From positions 1 through 55,372 of the forward strand of contig JBBCJI010000038.1 of NCBI GenBank assembly GCA_037190845.1: a DNA stretch of 55,372 nucleotides, given 5' to 3'. The notes under the pieces were generated by a model, which did not search any database, had not been told where the DNA came from, and worked only from the letters and a program-made list of their open reading frames with translations. Positions 8,636 through 16,173 of the stretch are shown piece after piece. Source of the stretch: JBEBVQ01 sp037190845 (GTDB lineage Bacteria > Bacteroidota > Bacteroidia > Chitinophagales > Chitinophagaceae). The translations under genes were made by a program, and so were the position numbers. Every line of letters begins with the position of its first letter. Positions within the stretch are counted from its first letter, which is position 1.

Positions 8636-9475
8636 ATGAGCACTGTAACAATATCCGCTGCAGACGTAAACAAACTGCGGCAGCAAACCGGCGCAGGCAT
8701 GATGGATTGCCGTAAAGCGCTGATCGAAAGTGAAGGCGATTTTGAAAAAGCAATTGATTATCTGCGCGCCAAAGGCCAGAAGGTAGCTGCCAACCGCAGT
8801 GACCGCGAAGCAAAAGAGGGTGTGGCAATTGCCAAATCTTCCGCAGACAATAAATATGGCATCGTAATCAACCTGAGCTCAGAAACTGATTTCGTAGCCA
8901 AAAACCAGGAGTTTATTGACTTCGCACAACAAGTAGCAGACATAGCACTGACTTCCGGAGTGAAAACTGCAGAAGAACTCAAAGCGCTTGCACTTGACGG
9001 CGCTACCGTTGGTGAAAAACTGCTGGAAATGGTCGCTAAGATCGGTGAGAAAATCGACATCACCCGTTTCGAACAGGTATCTGCTGAAACAGTAGTTCCT
9101 TATATCCACGGCAACTTCCGCATCGGCGTACTGGTAGGGCTCAACAAAGCTGCCAATGAGAATGTGATCGCTGCCGGTAAAGACGTAGCCATGCAGATCG
9201 CAGCCATGAACCCGCTGGCCGTTGACGCTGCTGGTGTACCACAGGAAACTGTTGACCGCGAAAAAGCAATCGCTATCGAACAGATCGTAGCTGAAGGCAA
9301 ACCTGCCGACATGGCTGAAAAGATCGCCGCCGGTAAGATCAATAAATTCTTCAAAGACAATACACTGCTTCCGCAGGCTTTTGTAAAAGACAACGCACAA
9401 ACCGTTGCCGATTACCTGAAATCTGTAGAAGGCGACCTGACCGTTACCGAATTCAAACGTGTAGCTATAGGATAA
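8636..9475 (+). CDS. tsf: Translation elongation factor Ts
   Basis: EF-Ts, the guanine-nucleotide exchange factor of EF-Tu, 279 aa. The N-terminal UBA-like domain reads VNKLRQQTGAGMMDCRKAL, and the EF-Tu-contacting TDFVAKN motif lies near residue 80. Two core exchange domains follow. An in-frame TTG lies one codon upstream, but the ATG at 8636 is preferred. It is linked to rpsB as in most bacteria and ends just before a strong hairpin. Confidence 0.97.
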   Translation: MSTVTISAADVNKLRQQTGAGMMDCRKALIESEGDFEKAIDYLRAKGQKVAANRSDREAKEGVAIAKSSADNKYGIVINLSSETDFVAKNQEFIDFAQQVADIALTSGVKTAEELKALALDGATVGEKLLEMVAKIGEKIDITRFEQVSAETVVPYIHGNFRIGVLVGLNKAANENVIAAGKDVAMQIAAMNPLAVDAAGVPQETVDREKAIAIEQIVAEGKPADMAEKIAAGKINKFFKDNTLLPQAFVKDNAQTVADYLKSVEGDLTVTEFKRVAIG

Positions 9476-9501
9476 TAAACACCCAGGTGTAATAAATATA
9501 A

Positions 9502-9536
9502 GCAGCGACCGGACGTTTCAAACGTTCGGTCGCTGT
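9502..9536 (+). terminator. Rho-independent-type terminator after tsf
   Basis: AGCGACCGGACG (9504-9515) pairs with CGTTCGGTCGCT (9523-9534) around the loop TTTCAAA, with further pairing at both outer ends. GTATTT follows, so the U-tract is short. It sits about 27 nt past the tsf stop codon. Confidence 0.8.
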
Positions 9537-9563
9537 ATTTACGACCCAGACAGATGTACATGT

Positions 9564-9616
9564 GTAAGCCTATAGGCTTACTTACGGTTATACCATATTT
9601 GAAATACTATAGTATT
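9564..9616. repeat. Two short perfect palindromes between convergent tsf and nitrilase genes
   Basis: GTAAGCCTATAGGCTTAC (9564-9581) and AATACTATAGTATT (9603-9616) are both perfect palindromes. The second overlaps the stop codon of the nitrilase gene. Between them, GTTATACCATATTTGA (9587-9602) is almost the same word as at 19455-19470. They may be the 3' processing or termination region of the minus-strand gene, or repeat remnants. Confidence 0.5.
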
Positions 9617-10404
9617 ACAAACCTGTCCGAATCATTTAAAAAAGGAAATCGTTCCCTGACACTGCTAAGTGTATCACGCTCCAGCGTTACCGTATGCACG
9701 CAGACATCATGCGCCTGCTGCCATATTGTTTCACCGAGAGGATCGAACACACTGCTGTCTCCGCTGTGATAGACACCATTTCCATCTGTACCAACACGAT
9801 TCACGCCTATGGTATAACTCATATTCTCAATCGCCCTGGCCTGTAACAGTGTCTTCCATGCCAGGTTACGGCGTTCCGGCCAGTTGGCCACATACAGCAG
9901 CACATCATAAGCAGCACCGGTATCATCCGGGTCGGCGCCCTGCCTTGCCCAGACCGGGAAACGCAGATCATAACATATCTGGAGGCATATCCGCCAGCCC
10001 TTCACCTGTGCGATCAGTCGTTTTGCTCCGGGCATATAATGTTCATGTTCGCCTGCATACCCGAAGAGATGCCGTTTGTCGTAGATACCGTAGCGGCCAT
10101 CCGGCTGCATCCAGACAAGGCGGTTATAATAATTTCCGTTTTCTTCAATGATCAAACTACCGGTAAGGATACAGCGATACTGGTGCGCCATCTGTTTCAT
10201 CCATTGCACCGTCGGTCCGTCCATCGTTTCCGCCAGCCGTTGTGCAGCCATACTGAAGCCGGTAGAAAACATTTCAGGCAACACCACGACTTCCCGTTTT
10301 CCGGCGATGCCGGCAATATATTGCTCATACTGCTCCAGGTTGGCAGCTTTATCTTCCCAGACGATATCAGGCTGGATGAGGGATATGTTTAATTGCTCGT
10401 GCAT
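9607..10404 (-). CDS. Nitrilase-superfamily amidohydrolase (omega-amidase, YafV-like)
   Basis: Carbon-nitrogen hydrolase of 265 aa. The catalytic triad is visible: Glu44 in VVLPEMFSTGF, Lys110 in IYDKRHLF and Cys144 in LQICYDLRFP. The sequence pattern, including EMFSTGFS and CYDLRFPVWAR, is that of the omega-amidase/YafV branch. Those enzymes hydrolyse alpha-ketoglutaramate and related omega-amides as metabolite repair, in the cytoplasm. The protein has no signal peptide. The downstream end is convergent with tsf; upstream, after 22 nt, lies the glycosyltransferase gene on the same strand, so both may form one transcript. The exact substrate is inferred from the family. Confidence 0.88.
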   Translation of the reverse strand: MHEQLNISLIQPDIVWEDKAANLEQYEQYIAGIAGKREVVVLPEMFSTGFSMAAQRLAETMDGPTVQWMKQMAHQYRCILTGSLIIEENGNYYNRLVWMQPDGRYGIYDKRHLFGYAGEHEHYMPGAKRLIAQVKGWRICLQICYDLRFPVWARQGADPDDTGAAYDVLLYVANWPERRNLAWKTLLQARAIENMSYTIGVNRVGTDGNGVYHSGDSSVFDPLGETIWQQAHDVCVHTVTLERDTLSSVRERFPFLNDSDRFVIL

Positions 10405-10426
10405 GGTTTTTGATTACGCAATCTGA

Positions 10427-12082
10427 TCACTTTACCTGTACAATATAATAATCACTCAGCACACTGCTACGTGCATTATGATTCAGAAAAGCCGGTTTGA
10501 GCTGACTTACTTTAAAAAGCTGACGATGGAACAGGGTATCCACCTGATGATCATTCCGCTGCAATAATTCCAACCCATGCTGCTGCGTAAGAAAATAATC
10601 CCCGGGCTGTGCTGCCAGGTTGCCGGTATCAACACCGGCTATTACACGCTGCGCATAAAAATGAAGTGAGTTGAGCGGATCATGTACGTCAAGAATACGA
10701 ATTCGTTCCGCAGAAATATCATTTGCATAGATAAACTTCCCTGCCTGTGTCCCCGCCTGGAATTTCATCAATTCAAAATAGAAATAGTGCGTCAGGAAAA
10801 AATTCACGAGGATCATCCCTGTAGCCGCCGGCAGGAAAATGATTTGATTACTGCCGCCATTCCGGACAGCAAACAGAAACCACACCGGCACACCGGCTAT
10901 CCATAAAAACAACCATAGCCAACCGGCGGGGAAGGTGAGCGTAAGGATCAGTAAAACGCCTGTCAGCAGCAAAACCGGGACCACCACCATCACCGGTTTC
11001 ATAACACGGTATAGCTTCTGGTGTTTACCGTCTTCCAGCATATCTTTCAGCAGCTTTGCTACAATAATGGCTGCGAGTGGGAATGCTACAAATATGTAAT
11101 GCGGCAACTGGTAACGCGAAGAACCCAACGCAATATATGCCAGTAAAAATCCTCCGGTTGTAATCCACTCCTGGTCATTTCTTAAACGGAACCGCTGTTG
11201 GATCAATTCTTTAATACTAAGGAACAATGCCGGCAGAAAAAGGAAAATCCACGGCAGGAACGACCAGAGCATATTCACGAGCAGGAAGTCAAGGCCTGCG
11301 CCGTTGTTCCATACATTCTCCCCCGTAATACGCCCAAAACTCTGTGTCCAGTAAAAGAATTTCAATCCCGATGTACCTTGTTTACCATCCATCCACTTCT
11401 CGGGGTGCAGGTCAAACTGCTGGTAGAGACCGATGCTCATCGGTATCAGGAAGGCAGCAATGAGCAGCAGGTAAATGATATGTCGCGGATCGAAAATCTT
11501 ACGCCATTGTCGTTTCAACAACCAGTCGGCACCCAAGCAGAACACCGGAACCATAATCGCTATCGGTCCTTTGCTCATCATACCGAAAGCGATGCTGGCG
11601 GCAGCGCCCAACACATAATACCATTTCCGTTTCTGGTCTGCTTCCCGGATCATCCACACGGCAGTAATCACCCAGCTCATCAGCACCGTATCAGTACGGA
11701 TGTCATTGGTCATCAGGAACATACCCTGACAAACGCCCAGTATAAGTGCCGCCATACGGCCCGTATTTTCGTCGTAGAGCGAACGAGCCAGCCGGTAAGT
11801 AGCATACAAAGACCAGAGTGCAAAGAGTATGGAAGGAAGTTTAAAACCGAGGTTACCCACACCGAATATTTTCATACCGAGTGCACTGATCCAGAAAAGG
11901 AACGGCGGCTTATCCAGGTAATCCCGTCCACGATCAAATATCTGTAGGTAGGATCCGCTTTCCATCATCTCCCGGCTGATCTCTGCATATTGTGATGCAT
12001 CAATATCCATGATATCTACACGTACCGAAGAGATATACAGTATCGCAAGTATGATGAATATCCAGAAGGGAATCTTTGGCAT
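10427..12082 (-). CDS. GT39-type (ArnT/PMT-like) membrane glycosyltransferase
   Basis: Polytopic membrane protein of about 551 aa with roughly a dozen hydrophobic segments. The N-terminal helix is followed by an acidic loop motif (MDIDASQYAEISREM) and DYLDKPPFLFWISALG, both characteristic of GT-C enzymes of the dolichyl/undecaprenyl-phosphate-mannose or arabinose transferase type. Such enzymes move a sugar from a polyprenyl-phosphate carrier to lipid A or protein on the periplasmic face; the acceptor here is unknown. A longer reading frame starts at 12142, but a TACTTTTG -7 element at 12104-12111 lies inside that extension, which supports the ATG at 12082. It probably shares a transcript with the nitrilase gene. 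Confidence 0.85.
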   Translation of the reverse strand: MPKIPFWIFIILAILYISSVRVDIMDIDASQYAEISREMMESGSYLQIFDRGRDYLDKPPFLFWISALGMKIFGVGNLGFKLPSILFALWSLYATYRLARSLYDENTGRMAALILGVCQGMFLMTNDIRTDTVLMSWVITAVWMIREADQKRKWYYVLGAAASIAFGMMSKGPIAIMVPVFCLGADWLLKRQWRKIFDPRHIIYLLLIAAFLIPMSIGLYQQFDLHPEKWMDGKQGTSGLKFFYWTQSFGRITGENVWNNGAGLDFLLVNMLWSFLPWIFLFLPALFLSIKELIQQRFRLRNDQEWITTGGFLLAYIALGSSRYQLPHYIFVAFPLAAIIVAKLLKDMLEDGKHQKLYRVMKPVMVVVPVLLLTGVLLILTLTFPAGWLWLFLWIAGVPVWFLFAVRNGGSNQIIFLPAATGMILVNFFLTHYFYFELMKFQAGTQAGKFIYANDISAERIRILDVHDPLNSLHFYAQRVIAGVDTGNLAAQPGDYFLTQQHGLELLQRNDHQVDTLFHRQLFKVSQLKPAFLNHNARSSVLSDYYIVQVK

Positions 12083-12103
12083 GAGCAATGATTTACTGAA
12101 AAG

Positions 12104-12111
12104 CAAAAGTA
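12104..12111 (-). promoter_or_regulatory. Candidate -7 element for the glycosyltransferase gene
   Basis: Minus-strand TACTTTTG fits TAnnTTTG and lies 22 nt before the chosen ATG. No clear -33 element is visible. It decides against the longer upstream start. Confidence 0.45.
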
Positions 12112-12189
12112 CATATCTATGTCGTAGGGAAACAGGGTACAATTCAAATCTTCGCAGATAAAAGGTTACAACTTGCGTACCATCTTATA

Positions 12190-12357
12190 CCTATAACGAT
12201 GCTGTCGCGGATGTTCCGGAGGGCATCCGTGACGATTAATAGACGGGGTCTCCGACCCCGTCAAAACAAACATAGTCTTGCTACAGGGCTGTGGGTTCAC
12301 AGAACCCACTTTATACTGCTGTGCGGGATGCCCCTGCGGAAACATCCCGCACAGCAG
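12190..12357. repeat. REP-like cluster of GC-rich hairpins
   Basis: Four hairpins stand in a row. A GCGGATG/CATCCGT pair lies near 12208-12232. GACGGGGTC-TCC-GACCCCGTC (about 12241-12261) and GTGGGTTC/GAACCCAC (about 12291-12309) follow. Last comes a perfect 15-bp stem built on CTGCTGTGCGGGATG and its complement (about 12316-12357). No coding potential is credible here. The same words recur at 52960-53098. Confidence 0.75.
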
Positions 12358-12379
12358 ATATGGTATGAATCACAACAGC

Positions 12380-12455
12380 GTCATCCCGACGAAGGAGGGA
12401 TCCCACGCAACATGTGTATGTATTATGTGGGATGCTTCGCTATGGTCTGCATGAC
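12380..12455. repeat. Palindromic GTCATCC-type intergenic repeat
   Basis: The unit begins with GTCATCCCGACGAAGG, contains GGATCCCAC facing GTGGGATGC, and ends with GCATGAC, giving an imperfect inverted repeat of about 76 bp. It is related to 45553-45643, and the flank GACATAGTGGACAGATTCAT (12453-12472) is also related to sequence at 45827-45846. From 12480 to 12620 nothing recognisable was seen. Confidence 0.7.
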
Positions 12456-12623
12456 ATAGTGGACAGATTCATGCACTACATCATTTCTGATAGGATTAAG
12501 CTGGCCTTATAACAAGTCGGAGACACCGTTATCGTTCACGGCACACAACAACAACAACTATTGATCGCGGATATACTATAAGATTTCGATGACGATCCGA
12601 TGATCCCGGGCTGTTAATTCCTG

Positions 12624-12631
12624 TATATTTG
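12624..12631 (+). promoter_or_regulatory. Candidate -7 element for the thioredoxin-like gene
   Basis: TATATTTG matches TAnnTTTG 17 nt before the ATG, giving a very short leader. No good -33 element is visible. Confidence 0.45.
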
Positions 12632-12648
12632 CGCAGAACATTTACTCT

Positions 12649-13221
12649 ATGGACTTCAACGCCTATTGCACGTATTTTCAGAGCATTCTCGACGACCCGG
12701 ACCGCAAGGCTCCCTACGATAATCCGGACTATATAGATTATACCCGGATGAACTGGGCACGGATGAACAGATGGCTGAAAACCGCCGTGATTTCAGACGC
12801 CATGCGTCAGGCGATTGACACAACAGACCAGCCACAGCAATGGATCATCATTACCGAACCCTGGTGCGGAGATGCGGCACACAGCGTTCCTTTCCTCCAC
12901 ATGATCGCAGCGCTGAATAAACACATCACTGTACGTTACGAATTACGCGATGCCGAGCCATTCCGTATCAGCAACTATCTGACACGCGGTGGAAAATCAA
13001 TTCCCAAGCTGATTATACAGGATGCAGACGGGGCGGACCTGGCAACATGGGGACCGAGGCCAGCCGGCTGCCAGAAGCTCTATGACCGGCTTACGGAACA
13101 AAAAGCCGATTTCGAAACGCTGAAAATGGAATTGCAGCACTGGTACAATGATGATAAAGGCCGGGAATTGCAACAGGAGCTGGAAGAGCTGATCAGGCAG
13201 GCACCTGTATCGAATCCGTAA
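12649..13221 (+). CDS. Thioredoxin-fold family protein (single-Cys CGDA type)
   Basis: Cytoplasmic protein of 190 aa without a signal peptide. The segment WIIITEPWCGDAAHSVPFL (about 65-83) matches the thioredoxin-like family common in Bacteroidota (Thioredoxin_9 type). The classical CxxC is replaced by CGDA, leaving one cysteine at about residue 73. A classical dithiol disulfide exchange is therefore not possible through this motif alone; a monothiol or structural role is inferred. It lies 26 nt upstream of the LytTR regulator gene on the same strand, so the two may be co-transcribed. Confidence 0.85.
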   Translation: MDFNAYCTYFQSILDDPDRKAPYDNPDYIDYTRMNWARMNRWLKTAVISDAMRQAIDTTDQPQQWIIITEPWCGDAAHSVPFLHMIAALNKHITVRYELRDAEPFRISNYLTRGGKSIPKLIIQDADGADLATWGPRPAGCQKLYDRLTEQKADFETLKMELQHWYNDDKGRELQQELEELIRQAPVSNP

Positions 13222-13247
13222 AAATTAAATCCAGACAATGATATTCC

Positions 13248-13973
13248 ATGGATCTCCATCTCAGATACCTGATTGTTGATGATGACGAACTGGACCGGAT
13301 CGCAGTGCAGCAGGCTTCATCCCGTTATTCTTTTCTGCATCAGGCAGGCATCTGTGAAAATGCGGTCGAAGCATTTGAACTTGCAAAAACCACAAAACCC
13401 GATATCTTGTTTGCCGATGTAGAAATGCCGGATATAAACGGCATTGAGCTTCTACGACAACTGACCGGCATTGTACCGATACCGGTGCTCATCACCTCCC
13501 ACGCAACATATGCGCTTGATGGTTTCCAGGTGCAGGCATTCGACTATATCCTTAAACCGCTTACAACGGATCGTTTCGCAACCTGTATCTCGAGGATCCG
13601 GGATTTCTGGCAAATGCGGTCACGCGCATTCTCTTTCGATACACTCAGCCAGTCAGAATACATCATCATACGACAGGGATATGAAAAACATAAACTTCCT
13701 GTTTCGGAAATCCTTTATCTCGAAGCCATGAAGGATTATACAAAAATCGTAACGGAGAAAAACAACTATCTGGTTCTGGAACTGCTAAGCAATTTGCTGG
13801 GCCGCCTGTCACCTGATCATTTTACCCGCATACACCGCAGCTATGCGGTACACCGCCGCAAGGTAGACAGCGTGAAACAACAGCAATTATTTGTTCAGGG
13901 ACATATGCTGCCCGTCGGTAAAAGCTATAAGCATATCCTGAACGACCTGCCCGACACAGATAAACCCGGATAA
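13248..13973 (+). CDS. LytTR (LytR/AlgR) family response regulator
   Basis: Two-domain transcription regulator of 241 aa. The receiver domain (about 5-125) has the acidic cluster DDDE (11-14), the phospho-acceptor Asp57 in ILFADVEMPDING, and the conserved Lys in YILKPLTTD near residue 108. The LytTR DNA-binding domain (about 140-235) has ILYLEAMKDYTKI, NLLGRLSPDHFTRIHRSYAVH and the terminal LPVGKSYK. LytTR proteins bind paired direct repeats one or two helical turns apart. Two such paired sites lie at 14015-14046 and 18517-18548, in front of neighbouring genes. The nearest kinase is 2.2 kb downstream and of HisKA type rather than the LytS type usually paired with this class. Confidence 0.94.
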   Translation: MDLHLRYLIVDDDELDRIAVQQASSRYSFLHQAGICENAVEAFELAKTTKPDILFADVEMPDINGIELLRQLTGIVPIPVLITSHATYALDGFQVQAFDYILKPLTTDRFATCISRIRDFWQMRSRAFSFDTLSQSEYIIIRQGYEKHKLPVSEILYLEAMKDYTKIVTEKNNYLVLELLSNLLGRLSPDHFTRIHRSYAVHRRKVDSVKQQQLFVQGHMLPVGKSYKHILNDLPDTDKPG

Positions 13974-13981
13974 CTACACGC

Positions 13982-14003
13982 GCGGGCAACCCTCGTGGTT
14001 GCC
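13982..14003. repeat. REP-like short hairpin
   Basis: GGGCAACC-CTCGT-GGTTGCCC forms an 8-bp perfect stem directly after the LytTR regulator stop codon. It resembles the hairpin words of the arrays at 12190-12357 and 52960-53098 and could also terminate the regulator transcript, although no U-run follows. Confidence 0.6.
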
Positions 14004-14014
14004 CCTATGATATC

Positions 14015-14046
14015 CGTCTGTCGATCCGGAATAAACGTTTGTCGAT
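14015..14046 (+). promoter_or_regulatory. Candidate LytTR/AlgR-type operator upstream of the beta-helix gene
   Basis: The direct repeats CGTCTGTCGAT (14015-14025) and CGTTTGTCGAT (14036-14046) are 21 bp apart start to start, about two helical turns. The core CGTTTGTC agrees with the AlgR box CCGTTnGTC, and the spacing with known LytTR sites. The pair stands 100 nt before the ATG used here. An equivalent pair lies at 18517-18548. Confidence 0.7.
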
Positions 14047-14145
14047 TTATTACTCCCATTCTAATTGTTACAGGCATTTTTACAATGCCGGGCACATAGC
14101 AGTATACTACTACCCAGCCTTATGTCATTTACAAAAGCAATTGTT

Positions 14146-16083
14146 ATGTACAAAGAATTTCGTTCTTTCCATTTTCGGAAAATAATTACACTGGCTGTTT
14201 TTTTCCTGCTGACTCAGGCAGCCGGAGTTATGACAACATCTGCGCGGATCATTTACGTTAAGGCAAATGCAACAGGGACAACAACTGGTCTGAACTGGAC
14301 CGATGCATACCCGAAGCTGAGTGACGCGCTCCCGATGACCTTTCCCGGAGATACAATATGGGTAGCGAAAGGTGTTTATTATCCGGTTCTGGCAGGCAGC
14401 AGCGTGACGGAAGCAGACCGGCTAAAATCGTTCATTCTGCCTGAAGGTGTGGCTATATACGGAGGCTTTCCTGCATCGGGTAACCCTGGCCTCAAAGACC
14501 GGCAGCCACTTATACACAAAACGGTGCTGAGCGGTGATATCAGCATGAATGAAGCACGCGACACGGATGGAATCATCCCGGACGGCACTCAGCTCAATGA
14601 CAATAGCTATCATGTAATTGTGATCCGCAACCGTGACAGCACCTGTGTGCTGGATGGTTTTTATATCAACGGCGGACACGCGAAAAGTACGGGATCAGAG
14701 ATTGACGGGATATGGACCAACAGCGGCGCGGGCATGTTCATCAACCGGGGCAACCCCGTTTTACGCAATCTGGTTTTCACAGGCAATCGTGCATTGAATG
14801 GTAACGGTGGCGGGTTGTGGAGCGGATATAACAACTGTAGTCCCAGTTTATCCAACGTTGTGTTTACAAACAATAAAGCCTCAACCGGCGGAGGCATGTA
14901 TCATTACTCAGGAGCGCCTGTACTGGACAGCGTTACATTCAACAACAATGAAGCGATCAATTCCGACAACAACCCCGGCAACGGCGGGGGATTGTATATT
15001 GAATCAAGCGATCTCCGCATCACCCGTTCCTTATTCTCAGGAAATAAAGCAGCATACGGAGCTGGGATATACCATGAGCAGGGAAACATAGTAATAACCC
15101 ATACGACCTTCCGTTCGAATATTGCCTTTTCGTTTGATCCAAGTGAACAAATGAACCGGGGCGGGGGCGGCGGCATACATAGTTCAGGCAACTCGCCAGT
15201 GTACCGTATGCTTATATTTGACAGAAATTCTGCAGGTTACGCAGGTGGGATGTTCATCGAAAACGGCAGCCCGGAAATTACCAATATCATTTTTAGCAAT
15301 AACGAAGCATATCATTATGGCGGGGGATTTTATATCAGCAGTTACGATCCGGATAGCAAACCGAAAGTGGCCGGCCTGGTATTCATTGGCAACAAAGGAT
15401 CCGGTATGCACAACCGGACGACCGGCTTCAAGCTGACGCAATGTACTTTCTACGGAAACGAAAGCTGTGGATTACGTAACTGGGACGATCATGTTGAAAT
15501 TGAAAATTGTATTTTCTGGAACAATGAAGAGGAGATCAATGGTCCCGGAACCAGTCAGAAAGTGACCAATAGCCTGATCAAAGGATCAGGCGGGAGCTCC
15601 AACTGGAACACTCTGCTGGGTACAGATGGCGGCGGCAATCTGGATACAGATCCGTTGTTTGTAAATCCTTCTGCCCATGATCTGTCGCTGCGGGAAAATT
15701 CTCCTGCACGGGATGCCGGTAAGAACAGTCTGCTACCTGATTTCCTGAAAAAAGACATGGCCGGAAATGACCGTACCTATGGCGCCCACGTAGATATGGG
15801 CGCCTACGAATATCACAAACCGGCAATCAACAAGATTACAACCATACCCAAACAACAACCAATTACCATTTATCCGAACCCGGCATCCGGCTTATGCCAG
15901 ATCCGCACTCCGTCACCTTCCGCGATCGCGGTATATGATGCCGGCGGACGGGTAGTGCTGAATGGTCACAGCTCGTCGCCGATAGAGATCAGCAAACTAG
16001 CCGATGGTGTTTATCTGGTGGTAGCCACCGACCCGGAAAAGGCGGCCTTGTATACAGGACGATTGGTAAAGAAAACAAATTAA
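14146..16083 (+). CDS. Secreted right-handed beta-helix protein with T9SS type A sorting domain
   Basis: Extracellular or surface protein of about 645 aa. A signal peptide (about 10-33, hydrophobic TLAVFFLLTQAAGV) leads to the typical start IIYVKANATGTTTGLNWTDA of choice-of-anchor Q/polymorphic beta-helix proteins. Many short parallel-beta-helix turns follow (GNGGGL, GGGMYHYSG, NNEA, GGGFYI; about 120-480), then the closing DMGAYEY. A C-terminal T9SS sorting domain (about 570-645, YPNPASG to GVYLVVA) directs outer-membrane export. ATG codons at 14122 and 14146 are both possible; the second gives the cleaner signal peptide. It lies between the LytTR regulator and a sensor kinase, behind a LytTR-like operator. 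Substrate or adhesion role unknown. Confidence 0.88.
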   Translation: MYKEFRSFHFRKIITLAVFFLLTQAAGVMTTSARIIYVKANATGTTTGLNWTDAYPKLSDALPMTFPGDTIWVAKGVYYPVLAGSSVTEADRLKSFILPEGVAIYGGFPASGNPGLKDRQPLIHKTVLSGDISMNEARDTDGIIPDGTQLNDNSYHVIVIRNRDSTCVLDGFYINGGHAKSTGSEIDGIWTNSGAGMFINRGNPVLRNLVFTGNRALNGNGGGLWSGYNNCSPSLSNVVFTNNKASTGGGMYHYSGAPVLDSVTFNNNEAINSDNNPGNGGGLYIESSDLRITRSLFSGNKAAYGAGIYHEQGNIVITHTTFRSNIAFSFDPSEQMNRGGGGGIHSSGNSPVYRMLIFDRNSAGYAGGMFIENGSPEITNIIFSNNEAYHYGGGFYISSYDPDSKPKVAGLVFIGNKGSGMHNRTTGFKLTQCTFYGNESCGLRNWDDHVEIENCIFWNNEEEINGPGTSQKVTNSLIKGSGGSSNWNTLLGTDGGGNLDTDPLFVNPSAHDLSLRENSPARDAGKNSLLPDFLKKDMAGNDRTYGAHVDMGAYEYHKPAINKITTIPKQQPITIYPNPASGLCQIRTPSPSAIAVYDAGGRVVLNGHSSSPIEISKLADGVYLVVATDPEKAALYTGRLVKKTN

Positions 16084-16173
16084 ACTGCCTCCATACAGAC
16101 AAGGAAACATTACATTTACACACAGGCGCAACCTACAGTCATCCGGATGGTATAAAACGCCTGTTGCCTTTTT

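Noticed and set aside
11198..11947. Plus-strand frame of 249 codons inside the GT39-type gene
   Set aside because: Antisense shadow of a polytopic membrane protein; hydrophilic His/Gln-rich translation without similarity.
12199..12459. Possible 86-aa gene in the gap before the thioredoxin-like gene
   Set aside because: It runs through REP-like hairpins and a palindromic repeat; the frame is a by-product of the repeats.
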